Assembly: GCA_003134685.1 (NCBI GenBank)
Contig: PLCA01000005.1
Coordinates: 124,001 to 188,000, forward strand
Direction of reading: 5' to 3'
DNA from: Gemmatimonadota bacterium
Lineage (GTDB): Bacteria; Gemmatimonadota; Gemmatimonadetes; Gemmatimonadales; Gemmatimonadaceae
DNA: 64,000 nucleotides
Numbering within the stretch: position 1 is the stretch's first letter; the number at the start of each line of letters is the position of its first letter. The notes beneath the pieces were generated by a model that worked only from the letters and a program-made list of their open reading frames with translations, ran no database searches and was not told the origin of the DNA. Below, piece by piece: positions 8,210-16,155 of this stretch. The translations under genes were made by a program, and so were the position numbers.

Positions 8210-10303
8210 ATGGCGGCCGCGACGGAGACGCGTAGCGGAAAGGTCTACCTCGACATGCCCGTCAATTACCTGAAGGGCGTCGGGCCCGCCCGCGCCGAAT
8301 CCCTGAGAAAACTCGGAATCGTCACCGCGCGCGATCTCCTGTTCCACATTCCTCACCGCTACGAAGACGCGAGCACGATCAGCCCCATAGCCTCCCTCGA
8401 GACCGGCATGGACGGGACGATCATCGGGAAGGTGATCTCCAAGGGCATAATACCCACCCGCCGTGGCCTCAGGATCTTTCAGGCAGTGCTCCAGGACGAC
8501 AGCGGCATGATCGAGGCGTCGTGGCCCGGACAGCCCTTCCTCGATCGAAGCATCGAGAAGGGTGACATCATGCTGCTGACCGGATCCGTCCGCTTTTTTC
8601 ACGGCCGCCAGCTCCAGCCGCGCGAGTACATCCAGCTGGGAAGGGACGACGATGATGTAAAGGCCGGTAAGGTCCTGGCGGTCTATCCAGCCACCGAAGG
8701 TCTCTCTTTCAAGGCGATTCGGGGAATCATCGATCAGCACCTCGACGCGCTGCTGCCCCTGATCAAGGAGTATCTGCCCGAGGACGTACTGCGCGCCGCC
8801 GGCCTGCCGAGCCTCGGCGAAGCGTTACTGATGGTGCACCGGCCCAGCACGATCACCGAAGGGACGCGGGGGAGAGCGCGGCTTGCGTTCGAGGAGCTGC
8901 TCTTCGTCCACATCCTTCACCGGCGGGCCAACGCGCTCAAGAGAGAGAAGCGAAGCGGAATCGCGTTTGAAAACCGACGTCAGCTCACGAGCGCCCTGAA
9001 AAAGGCGCTCCCATTCACTCTGACCAACGCCCAAACGGTTGCAGTGCGCGAGATCGTCGCCGACATGGCGAGCGACCGCAAGATGCATCGGCTGCTGCAG
9101 GGCGATGTCGGGAGCGGGAAGACCATCGTGGCGCTGTTTGCGGCGCTGCTGGCAATGGAGAATGGATATCAGGCCGCCATTATGGCGCCGACGGAGCTGC
9201 TCGCGGAACAGCACCTCCGAACGTTCACAACGTTGCTGGAGCCGCTCGGAATCGAGCCCGTTCTGGTGACGGGAAGCATCAGCGCGCGCGCGAGAAAAGC
9301 GGCGGCGGCAAAGCTCGCGGGGACGGACCCGGTGCTGGCGGTGGGAACGCACGCTCTGGCGCAGGACGCGACCGTATTCGGGCGCCTCGGGTTCGTCACG
9401 ATCGATGAGCAGCACCGCTTCGGCGTCGAGCAGCGCGCGGCGATCTCGGCCAAGGGTAAATCACCCGACGTGCTTCTGATGAGCGCGACTCCGATCCCCC
9501 GGTCGCTCGCCCTAACGATGTACGGCGACCTCGACGTCAGCACGCTCGACGAGCGTCCGGCGGGGCGGCAGCCGGTCACGACAGTCATGCGACCCGAATC
9601 GGCGCGCGAGCGCATACTCCAATTCGTGGCGCGGGAAACCGAGAAAGGCCGCCAGGCATACGTCGTCTACCCGGTGATTGAAGAATCCGAGAAGACCGAC
9701 CTCAAGGCCGCGACTACGATGTACGAGCAGCTTTCGGCGGGCGCCTTCGCGGGCAGAGTCGTCGCGCTGATTCATGGACGCGTTCCCGCGGACGAGCGCG
9801 AGACCATCATGCGCGCGTTTCGCGATGGAAAAATCGATGTGCTGGTGTCTACGACAGTGATCGAAGTGGGAATCGATGTGCCGAATGCCACGGTCATGCT
9901 CATCGAGCATCCGGAGCGATTTGGATTGTCCCAGCTTCATCAGCTGCGGGGGCGCGTCGGCCGCGGTGCCGAAGCCTCCTACTGCATCCTGCTCGGCGGC
10001 GTGGGAGAGGAAGCGGCGGAGCGCCTGAAGATTTTCGTCGACACGGACGACGGCTTCGAGATCGCGCGCGCAGATCTTCAGCTGCGAGGCATGGGCAATC
10101 TATTCGGTGAAGAGCAGAGTGGGGCAGCGACATTCCGCATCGCCGACCCCCTTCGGGACGAAGCGCTGAACGTCGAGGCGCGCCTCGCCGCCGAGAGACT
10201 GCTGCAGCGCGATCCCGAGCTCACCGCAAAGGAGAATATCGGAATTCGCAACGTGCTCAGTGCCCGCTACTCGCGGGCCCTCGAGCTGTTCAGGGTCGGC
10301 TGA
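8210..10303 (+). CDS. recG: ATP-dependent DNA helicase RecG
   Basis: RecG remodels stalled forks and branch-migrates Holliday junctions. The 697-residue protein has an N-terminal wedge/OB domain (starting LKGVGPARAESLRKLGI), helicase motif I GDVGSGKT (about residue 300), motif II DEQH (about 398, with DEQHRFGVEQR typical of RecG), motif III SATPIPRSLALT and the C-terminal region with RGRVGRGAEASYCIL and QLRGMGNLFGEEQSG. The length is normal. It starts on the base after the ftsY stop and is probably cotranscribed. It converges with a minus-strand gene 18 bases downstream without an obvious terminator. Confidence 0.97.
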   Translation: MAAATETRSGKVYLDMPVNYLKGVGPARAESLRKLGIVTARDLLFHIPHRYEDASTISPIASLETGMDGTIIGKVISKGIIPTRRGLRIFQAVLQDDSGMIEASWPGQPFLDRSIEKGDIMLLTGSVRFFHGRQLQPREYIQLGRDDDDVKAGKVLAVYPATEGLSFKAIRGIIDQHLDALLPLIKEYLPEDVLRAAGLPSLGEALLMVHRPSTITEGTRGRARLAFEELLFVHILHRRANALKREKRSGIAFENRRQLTSALKKALPFTLTNAQTVAVREIVADMASDRKMHRLLQGDVGSGKTIVALFAALLAMENGYQAAIMAPTELLAEQHLRTFTTLLEPLGIEPVLVTGSISARARKAAAAKLAGTDPVLAVGTHALAQDATVFGRLGFVTIDEQHRFGVEQRAAISAKGKSPDVLLMSATPIPRSLALTMYGDLDVSTLDERPAGRQPVTTVMRPESARERILQFVARETEKGRQAYVVYPVIEESEKTDLKAATTMYEQLSAGAFAGRVVALIHGRVPADERETIMRAFRDGKIDVLVSTTVIEVGIDVPNATVMLIEHPERFGLSQLHQLRGRVGRGAEASYCILLGGVGEEAAERLKIFVDTDDGFEIARADLQLRGMGNLFGEEQSGAATFRIADPLRDEALNVEARLAAERLLQRDPELTAKENIGIRNVLSARYSRALELFRVG

Positions 10304-10321
10304 GCGGAGTCGTTCGGCTAC

Positions 10322-10891
10322 CTAGTTGCTCGGATTCGCCAGCCGCTTCTTGATGCGATCCAGCTCGGCGTTGGCCTTGGCGAGATCGTCCTTGCTCTTG
10401 GCGAGTTGATCCTTGAGGGATGCAATTTGCTCGTCCCTGGTTTTGCTGACGACTACTACCGTGTCCTTCACCACGGGTGTTGCCAACGTGTCTGCCATGG
10501 CCGTTCTGGATGCGTTCGCGATCCCTTGCGCGACCGCCGCCGTCCGGCGGAGGACCGTGGCCTGCTCGCGGTACAACCCCGCCGATTTATCCGCGAGATA
10601 CGCGTCGAGCGCGGCTATCCCCGCGTCCAGCGACCCACGTTCATTCGCCGGATCGATCAGGTATGCCGCCTTCCAAAACCCGATCTCTCTGGACTCAGGC
10701 GTACCCGGGTGCGTCCGCACAAACTCGTCGAGAATCTTGTCCGCCGCGAAGTAGTTGCTCGCCTCGACGTCGCGGCGGGCGTAAGAAAGCGTCTGCGCCC
10801 AATCGCTCTGGAGCGGCGGATCGGCCGTCTGGACCTGCGCGCAGGCCGTCAGGGCCAGCAATGAAATCAACAATTGGAAAGCTTTCTTCAT
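10322..10891 (-). CDS. Putative lipoprotein with C-terminal coiled coil
   Basis: The 189-residue product starts with a lipoprotein signal (MKKAFQLLISLLALTAC, lipobox LTAC with Cys17). A helical middle region follows, probably TPR-like (SYARRDVEASNYFAADKILDEF). The C-terminal stretch (about residues 150-186) is a clear heptad coiled coil rich in Lys, Asp and Ala. The gene overlaps the end of the upstream sensor kinase by 4 bases, so the two are very likely translated together. The arrangement recalls QseE-QseG, where an outer-membrane lipoprotein follows a HAMP kinase, but I see no sequence signature proving homology. Function is unknown; a partner or regulator of the kinase is inferred. Confidence 0.8.
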   Translation of the reverse strand: MKKAFQLLISLLALTACAQVQTADPPLQSDWAQTLSYARRDVEASNYFAADKILDEFVRTHPGTPESREIGFWKAAYLIDPANERGSLDAGIAALDAYLADKSAGLYREQATVLRRTAAVAQGIANASRTAMADTLATPVVKDTVVVVSKTRDEQIASLKDQLAKSKDDLAKANAELDRIKKRLANPSN

Positions 10892-12399
10892 CCCGCGTCC
10901 TCAAACTGTGGTGAAGTCTCCTGCGGCGTAGGGTGGGGCCGCCTCTTCGTGCCCGGCGGCTCTACCGGCAACGTAACGACAAAGGTCGTGCCTTCACCAA
11001 CCCTGCTTTCGACGGTCGTCTCGCCACTGTGGGCCTCGACGATCTCTTTCGCAATCGCCAGGCCTAAACCCGTGCCTTCGGTGGCCGCCTGCGCCTGATT
11101 ATCGGCCTGGTAAAACTTGTCAAAAATGTGGGGGAGCTGTGCCGCCGATATCCCGGCCCCTGTGTCGGCGACGGTGATGACGACGTTTGTATCCACCGAA
11201 TCCACTGACAACGCCACCCTGCCGCCGCGCGGCGTGAACTTGAAGGCGTTGGAGATGAGATTTCCCAGGACCTCGTTGATGCGGTCCTCGTCCCAATACA
11301 CTATCGACGGAAGTTCCTCGCCATGCTCCACTGAGAATGCGATATCCCGCTGCATGGCGAGAACCGAGAACGAGCTCTCGAGGGTCTTGAGCAGCCGCTG
11401 AAGGTCGACCTGCCGGACCTCGAGCTTTCCGCCGCCCGCCTCGAAGCGGCTAATGTCGAGAAGACGCTTGACGAGTCTCGTGAGTCCGTTCGCCTGCTTA
11501 CCAATCGTAGAGAGAATCTCCTTCTGCTTCGGCGTCAGGGCTCCGAAAATCCCCTCCTGAAGGAGCTCGAGATATCCGATGATGACGTTGATGGGCGTCT
11601 TGAGCTCGTGCGAAGCTACTCCCACGAACTCGGCGCGCAGCCTCTCGAGCTCGGCCAGTTGTCTCGTCATTGTCTGATAGCTTGAGGCCAACCTCCCAAA
11701 CTCCGTCTCCTGATTCGGCGCCATCGGGAGCTTGTGAGTGAGATCCCCCTCGGCGATTGCGTGCATTCCCCGCTCGAGCTCGTACACCGGCCGGCTGATC
11801 GACCGCATCAACCAGATGCCGATCGCCAGCGCCAGCAGGAGCGCTATGGGCAGAGCGCCTGCGACCAACCGCTCGGCATTGAGCGTTTCGTTCGTCGCGT
11901 CGGCAACCCGCTGGCCGGTGCTGTTCCGAAGCGTCGTCGCGCTCGCGCCGAGCGCGCTGTCGACCGAAGCGATCGCCGGGCGTGTGCGCTGTTGCGATAT
12001 CAGCTCCGCGACGGTGCTCCTCCCGGCGGCGGCGTGCTCGTACTCCTCCCGCGCGGCGGAGCGAAGCGCGTCGAGGGATGCGGGTATCTGGGATGCCGAC
12101 AGGCCGAGACGGTATCGGTCGAGTGAATCGGTCAGCGAAACGAGCCCGTCAATCACACTCTGCATCCGTACCGCGCTTTTCTGATCGTGGATGAACAGCA
12201 GCGCAACCTCGGCTCGGCGCGCATCATCCGTTCGCTCGCGAAACGATCCGAGGAGGAGTGAGGCCGCGAATTCGCGGTCGCGCAGCAGCCGGCTCGTCTC
12301 GTAGAGGTGCTCGAGGGATTTGAGCGACAGCAGCAGCGGGACGATCAGCACCAGCGTGATCGCGAACAGGCCCCACGCGAGGCGGGCGCGTAACGTCAT
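10888..12399 (-). CDS. Membrane sensor histidine kinase (HAMP-HisKA-HATPase)
   Basis: This 503-residue two-component sensor has TM1 at about residues 8-27, a periplasmic helical region of about 150 residues, TM2 at about 178-198, a HAMP linker (199-251), a HisKA domain with phospho-acceptor His264 in ASHELKTPIN and a HATPase_c domain with the N box NLISNAFKFTP, the G1 box ADTGAGIS and the G2 box GTGLGLAIAKEIVE. It has no receiver domain and no response regulator lies next to it, so its partner is elsewhere. It is paired with the lipoprotein gene immediately downstream. Domain order matches QseE/GlrK-type kinases; the stimulus is unknown. Confidence 0.93.
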   Translation of the reverse strand: MTLRARLAWGLFAITLVLIVPLLLSLKSLEHLYETSRLLRDREFAASLLLGSFRERTDDARRAEVALLFIHDQKSAVRMQSVIDGLVSLTDSLDRYRLGLSASQIPASLDALRSAAREEYEHAAAGRSTVAELISQQRTRPAIASVDSALGASATTLRNSTGQRVADATNETLNAERLVAGALPIALLLALAIGIWLMRSISRPVYELERGMHAIAEGDLTHKLPMAPNQETEFGRLASSYQTMTRQLAELERLRAEFVGVASHELKTPINVIIGYLELLQEGIFGALTPKQKEILSTIGKQANGLTRLVKRLLDISRFEAGGGKLEVRQVDLQRLLKTLESSFSVLAMQRDIAFSVEHGEELPSIVYWDEDRINEVLGNLISNAFKFTPRGGRVALSVDSVDTNVVITVADTGAGISAAQLPHIFDKFYQADNQAQAATEGTGLGLAIAKEIVEAHSGETTVESRVGEGTTFVVTLPVEPPGTKRRPHPTPQETSPQFEDAG

Positions 12400-12461
12400 T
12401 TCAGCATTTTGGATTTTGGCAAGCCTGCAAATTATCGTTCAACACTGGTAGACGGAACAGC

Positions 12462-12490
12462 GACGTGATGATAGTCTCACGTCATATGAC
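12462..12490. promoter_or_regulatory. Inverted repeats in the divergent kinase/asnS region
   Basis: GACGTGA (12462-12468) and TCACGTC (12477-12483) form a perfect 7-bp inverted repeat with an 8-base centre. It runs into the perfect palindrome GTCATATGAC (12481-12490), 22 bases before the asnS start. This could be an operator or a 5' leader stem. It is symmetric and lies in the only space shared by the two divergent genes. Confidence 0.4.
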
Positions 12491-12511
12491 GCCCAATTCG
12501 ATTCTTTCCTA

Positions 12512-13816
12512 ATGACCGTTGTGCCTTATTCGCGAATCTCGGAGCTACCCTCACACTCCGGCCAGGCCGTGCGGGTGCGCGGCTGGGTCACGCACGTCCG
12601 GTCGTCGGGCAAAGTCGCGTTCATCGTGATGCGCGACGGGACGGGGCTGCTCCAGGCGGTGCTCGTCAAAAACGCCGTCTCACCCGAGGCCTGGGATCGG
12701 TTCGGCAAGCTGACGCAGGAGACTTCCATCGAGGTCGAGGGCGAAGTCCGCCCCGATGCGCGCGCGCCTGGTGGGTTCGAGCTCGGCGTCAAGGATCTCT
12801 CGATCTACGGGGAGAGCCCGATCGACTATCCGATCCAGCCGAAAGAGCACGGCATCGACTTTCTCCTCGACAACAGGCACTTCTGGCTACGCACGCCGAG
12901 GCAGCGCGCGATTGGCCGCGTGAGGCACGAGGTCGAGCAGGCGATCCGCGATTTTTTCTACGAGCGGGATTTCACTCTCGTGGATACTCCAATCCTTACA
13001 TCGGCGATCGGTGAGCGAAGCGGGCTGTTCGGAACCGAGTATTTCGATCTGGGCACCGCATACCTGGCGCAGACCGGCCAGCTCTATGGCGAGGCGGCCG
13101 CGGCCGCGTTCGGAAAGATCTACTGCTTCGGCCCGACGTTCCGCGCCGAGAAGTCCAAGACGCGGAGACATCTCACCGAATTCTGGATGGTCGAGCCCGA
13201 GGTCGCCTTCAACGACTCCGACGACAACATGCGTCTCCAGGAAGAGTTCGTTTCGTACATCGTGGCGCGGGTCCTCGAGCGCAGGCAGCCCGAGCTAAAG
13301 GAGCTCGAGCGCGACGTCTCCAGGCTCGAGAAGATCAAAGCGCCCTTCCCTCGCATCGACTACAGCGACGCGGTAAAGATTCTGCAGGCGAAGGGAAGCT
13401 CGGTGAAATGGGGCGACGATCTTGGCGCCGAGGACGAGTCGTTGCTGGTCGAAGGACAGGACATTCCGGTCTTCATCTACAACTATCCGAAGCAGGCAAA
13501 AGCCTTCTACATGAAGGAAAACCCGGCCGACCAACGCACGGTGCTCTGCGACGACCTGCTGGCGCCTGAAGGCTATGGCGAAATCATCGGCGGCTCGCAG
13601 CGCGAGGACAATCACGACAAGCTTCTCGCCAGGATCAAGGAAGAGGGTTTGCCTGTCGATGCTTACAATTGGTACCTGGATCTCCGGAAGTACGGCACGT
13701 TCGTCCACTCCGGCTTCGGGTTGGGGCTGGAGAGAACGGTGGGCTGGATCTGCGGAATCCATCACATTCGCGAGGCAATTGCGTTTCCGCGAACAATGAA
13801 TCGGCTGCGGCCTTGA
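12512..13816 (+). CDS. asnS: Asparaginyl-tRNA synthetase
   Basis: AsnRS charges tRNA-Asn. The 434-residue protein has the N-terminal OB anticodon-binding domain (VRVRGWVTHVRSSGKVAFIVMRD) and a class IIb catalytic core. Motif 2 reads FRAEKSKTRRHLTEFWMVEPE and motif 3 GFGLGLERTVGWICG. The RRHLTEFWMVEPE form and QTGQLYGEA favour AsnRS over AspRS, and the length is shorter than bacterial AspRS because no GAD insertion is seen. The ATG at 12512 fits the family start. It is transcribed divergently from the kinase pair and followed by the ferritin-like gene. Confidence 0.93.
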   Translation: MTVVPYSRISELPSHSGQAVRVRGWVTHVRSSGKVAFIVMRDGTGLLQAVLVKNAVSPEAWDRFGKLTQETSIEVEGEVRPDARAPGGFELGVKDLSIYGESPIDYPIQPKEHGIDFLLDNRHFWLRTPRQRAIGRVRHEVEQAIRDFFYERDFTLVDTPILTSAIGERSGLFGTEYFDLGTAYLAQTGQLYGEAAAAAFGKIYCFGPTFRAEKSKTRRHLTEFWMVEPEVAFNDSDDNMRLQEEFVSYIVARVLERRQPELKELERDVSRLEKIKAPFPRIDYSDAVKILQAKGSSVKWGDDLGAEDESLLVEGQDIPVFIYNYPKQAKAFYMKENPADQRTVLCDDLLAPEGYGEIIGGSQREDNHDKLLARIKEEGLPVDAYNWYLDLRKYGTFVHSGFGLGLERTVGWICGIHHIREAIAFPRTMNRLRP

Positions 13817-13868
13817 TCGTAGATTGTTTCGCCACGTCGGACATTTCTCGCACACTGAGGACACCACC

Positions 13869-14186
13869 ATGGGATTCGAGCAGTACCACGAGCCGGCCAG
13901 CGAGCTGTCGGCAAAGACGCGGACCTTTGCGCGGATGATCACTTCGATGATCGAGGAGGCCGAAGCGATCGGCTGGTACGAACAGCGTCTCTCGCTCGAG
14001 AAGGATCGCTCGGCGCGCGACATCATGCGCAACGCTCAGCACGAGGAGTTCAAGCATTTCGGGATGGACCTCGAGTTCCTGCTGCGGCGAAAGCCCAAAT
14101 GGCGCGAGATCCTGCAGGGGATTCTTTTCAAGCCCGGCGACATCGTCGAGCACGGTGTAGAGGCGGAGGAAGAAAGCTCCGAGTAG
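13869..14186 (+). CDS. Encapsulated-ferritin-like protein (EncFtn family)
   Basis: This 105-residue all-helical protein resembles EncFtn, the half-ferritin ferroxidase normally packed in encapsulin shells. Matching residues are Glu30 and Glu32 in MIEEAEAIGWYEQR, Trp36/Tyr37, Glu60 and His63 in HEEFKHFGMDLEFL, then KWREIL and LFKPGDI. These correspond to the metal-binding Glu/Glu/His set at the EncFtn dimer interface. The start at 13869 is supported by GAGGA at 13857-13861. The C-terminus ends in an acidic EAEEESSE and lacks the usual encapsulin-targeting peptide, and no encapsulin shell gene is next to it. Iron or metal oxidation is inferred from the family; encapsulation is doubtful. Confidence 0.82.
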   Translation: MGFEQYHEPASELSAKTRTFARMITSMIEEAEAIGWYEQRLSLEKDRSARDIMRNAQHEEFKHFGMDLEFLLRRKPKWREILQGILFKPGDIVEHGVEAEEESSE

Positions 14187-14228
14187 CTACATCTGGCGGA
14201 ATTTCCGCCGCGGTGAAAGTTTCTTCTC

Positions 14229-14594
14229 ATGATGGTTCTCTCGGCGCTCCGACCGGACGCGGGCCTGTTCGAATTCCTGGCTCACAGGGCTCGCTCGGCG
14301 TCCGTGCGGCGCCTCGCGATCGATGCGGTGGTGGGCGCGGGGGCATTCGTCGCTGCGCTTAGGTGGATCTCCGTGGCGCCCCTGGTGATTGCGAGCGCCG
14401 CGACCCTTCTTTTTTCCTATGGGGTCTGGGGGATGCTCGATCGAGTGCTGTCGAGCTTCGCGAGTCGTCTCGGGCCGAGGTCAGCCGGGCTAATCGAAGC
14501 GCTTTGCGCCCTTTGTGCGGCGCTCGGAGCGTTGGCCGTCGCCGGCGTGCTGCTGACCGTGTGGGCGCTCGCGCTGGGAACCTGGATCAGCTAG
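14229..14594 (+). CDS. Small membrane protein, three predicted helices
   Basis: The 121-residue product is strongly hydrophobic with likely membrane segments at about residues 28-46 (LAIDAVVGAGAFVAALRWI), 49-69 (APLVIASAATLLFSYGVWGM) and 91-118 (LCALCAALGALAVAGVLLTVW). I recognise no family. It lies 42 bases after the EncFtn-like gene on the same strand and may be cotranscribed with it. Codon use looks coding and the GC-rich third positions match the neighbours. Function unknown. Confidence 0.65.
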   Translation: MMVLSALRPDAGLFEFLAHRARSASVRRLAIDAVVGAGAFVAALRWISVAPLVIASAATLLFSYGVWGMLDRVLSSFASRLGPRSAGLIEALCALCAALGALAVAGVLLTVWALALGTWIS

Positions 14595-14663
14595 GCAGAG
14601 CCGACTCAGCGCCGCAAGCGTAGTCCGCGCCAACTCACAGCAACTCGCCAGGGAGGCTTCGCC

Positions 14664-15260
14664 ATGGGGAAACGTGATCCTCGCGTTGACACTTACATCG
14701 CGAACTCGGCCGATTTTGCCAAGCCCATTCTTACACATATCCGCGCCGTCGTTCATGAGGCATGCCCTGACGTGGAAGAGACGATCAAATGGAGCATGCC
14801 GCATTTTGACCACGAAGGCATTCTCTGCGGCATGGCGTCGTTCAAGGAGCACTGCGCGTTCCACATCTGGAAGGGCTCGCTGATCGTAGGCGACGGGGCG
14901 CGCGAGGCCATGGGACAGTTCGGGCGCATCACCAGGGTTTCCGATCTCCCATCGAAGAAGGCAATCGCGGTTTACATCAGGCAGGCGATGAAGCTGAGAG
15001 AGGATGGAGTAAAGAATCCCGCCCGCTCGAAGCCCAGAAAGAAGGCGAGACTCGTCGTTCCGACGGAGCTCACGAGCGCGCTGAAGAACAACAAAAAGGC
15101 GGCCGCTGCGTTTGAGGGGTTTCCACCCAGCCACAAACGGGAGTACGCGGACTGGATTTCCGAAGCTAAGAGAGACGAAACGCGGAAGCGTCGCGTCGAT
15201 GCCGCGGTCGAGTGGATGGCAGAGGGAAAATCGCGGAACTGGAAATACGAAAAGCGCTGA
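14664..15260 (+). CDS. YdeI/OmdA-like protein with DUF1801-type domain
   Basis: The 198-residue protein has an N-terminal DUF1801/YdhG-type domain (VDTYIANSADFAKPILTHIR, WSMPHFDHEGILCGMASFKEH, HIWKGSLIVGD). Its C-terminal bacteriocin-protection/OmdA-type tail has LKNNKKAAAAFEGFPPSHKREY and the downstream basic region. Both domains are usual in YdeI-like proteins, whose biochemical role is unclear. The start at 14664 is preceded by GGGAGG at 14650-14655. Its stop directly abuts the stop of the convergent mazG, with no bases between the two reading frames. Confidence 0.85.
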   Translation: MGKRDPRVDTYIANSADFAKPILTHIRAVVHEACPDVEETIKWSMPHFDHEGILCGMASFKEHCAFHIWKGSLIVGDGAREAMGQFGRITRVSDLPSKKAIAVYIRQAMKLREDGVKNPARSKPRKKARLVVPTELTSALKNNKKAAAAFEGFPPSHKREYADWISEAKRDETRKRRVDAAVEWMAEGKSRNWKYEKR

Positions 15261-16055
15261 CTACCGCGTAGACTCTTCGGTCTTAGCCTCTTCCCAAAGC
15301 GCGTCGAGCTTCTCGAGCCCGGCGTGGGGAACGTCGATCCCTCGCTCGCGCGCCATCTTTTCGATCCGCTGAAACCGACGCTCGAACTTCGCGTTTGCCT
15401 TGTCGAGCGCGATGGACGAATGGACGCCAGCTTTCCGGCAGAGATTGACGACTGCGAACAAAAGGTCGCCGAGCTCGGCTTCGAGAGCGTAGTGACGCTC
15501 GTCGAGCACGAGAGGAGTGCCCGGCTTTGGCGGCGGCGACTTCTCGAGTTCGGCCCGTACCTCTCCCAGCTCTTCTTCGACTTTCTCGGCCGGTCCGTCG
15601 ACGTTTGGCCAGTCGAACCCGACGCCCGCGGCGCGATCCTGCAGTCGGTGCGCGCGGTGCAGAGCCGGAAGTCCGGCGGGGAGCCCGTCCGCGATGCTCT
15701 TCCGGTCCTTCGACTTCATGCGCTCCCACGGCTCCTTCGCCGCATCGCCATAGAGATGCGGATGCCGCCCCCTCATCTTGGTGATCAGTCCTGCCGCGAC
15801 ATCGCCGAACGCGAAAGCGCCACGCTCCTCCGCCAGCACCGAGTGAAAGAGAACTTGCAGCAGCACGTCGCCCAGCTCTTCTCGCACTAGCTTGTCGTCC
15901 TCGAGACGGATCGCCTCGTCGAGCTCGTGCGCCTCTTCGATCAGGTACGGGCGAAGCGACTCGTGCGTCTGGGAGGCGTCCCATTCGCAGCGGGCCCGGA
16001 GATCGCGCATGAGCGCGAGCGTATCGTTGAGAGAGTGCGTGCTTGTCTTATCCAT
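15261..16055 (-). CDS. mazG: Nucleoside triphosphate pyrophosphohydrolase MazG
   Basis: MazG hydrolyses NTPs to NMP and pyrophosphate and is thought to clean the nucleotide pool. From the ATG at 16055 the protein has 264 residues, close to the 263 of the E. coli enzyme. It has two MazG domains, the first with EEAHELDEAI and EELGDVLLQVLFHS, the second with EEELGEVRAEL and EAELGDLLFAVVNLCRK, giving the acidic metal-binding EExxE...ExxD pattern. The usual CPWD reads CEWD here. An earlier ATG at 16076 is in frame and encodes the same MDK beginning, from a direct repeat of tatggataaga; the frame is open to 16142. The 16055 start is chosen on family length. Confidence 0.93.
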   Translation of the reverse strand: MDKTSTHSLNDTLALMRDLRARCEWDASQTHESLRPYLIEEAHELDEAIRLEDDKLVREELGDVLLQVLFHSVLAEERGAFAFGDVAAGLITKMRGRHPHLYGDAAKEPWERMKSKDRKSIADGLPAGLPALHRAHRLQDRAAGVGFDWPNVDGPAEKVEEELGEVRAELEKSPPPKPGTPLVLDERHYALEAELGDLLFAVVNLCRKAGVHSSIALDKANAKFERRFQRIEKMARERGIDVPHAGLEKLDALWEEAKTEESTR

Positions 16056-16102
16056 AGAAATGAAATTCTTATCCATACAGAAGTAAACGCGGACGAAGTT
16101 TC

Positions 16103-16131
16103 TTGAAGGCGCCAGTGGTCGGGGGTATACT
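16103..16131 (+). promoter_or_regulatory. Sigma-70-type promoter of the alr operon
   Basis: TTGAAG (16103-16108), a 17-base spacer and TATACT (16126-16131) precede the alr start by 24 bases. Consensus match and spacing are good. The GTATAC core is palindromic, so a divergent promoter for mazG could overlap it. Confidence 0.65.
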
Positions 16132-16155
16132 ACCCGCAACATAAACTAAGCGTTG

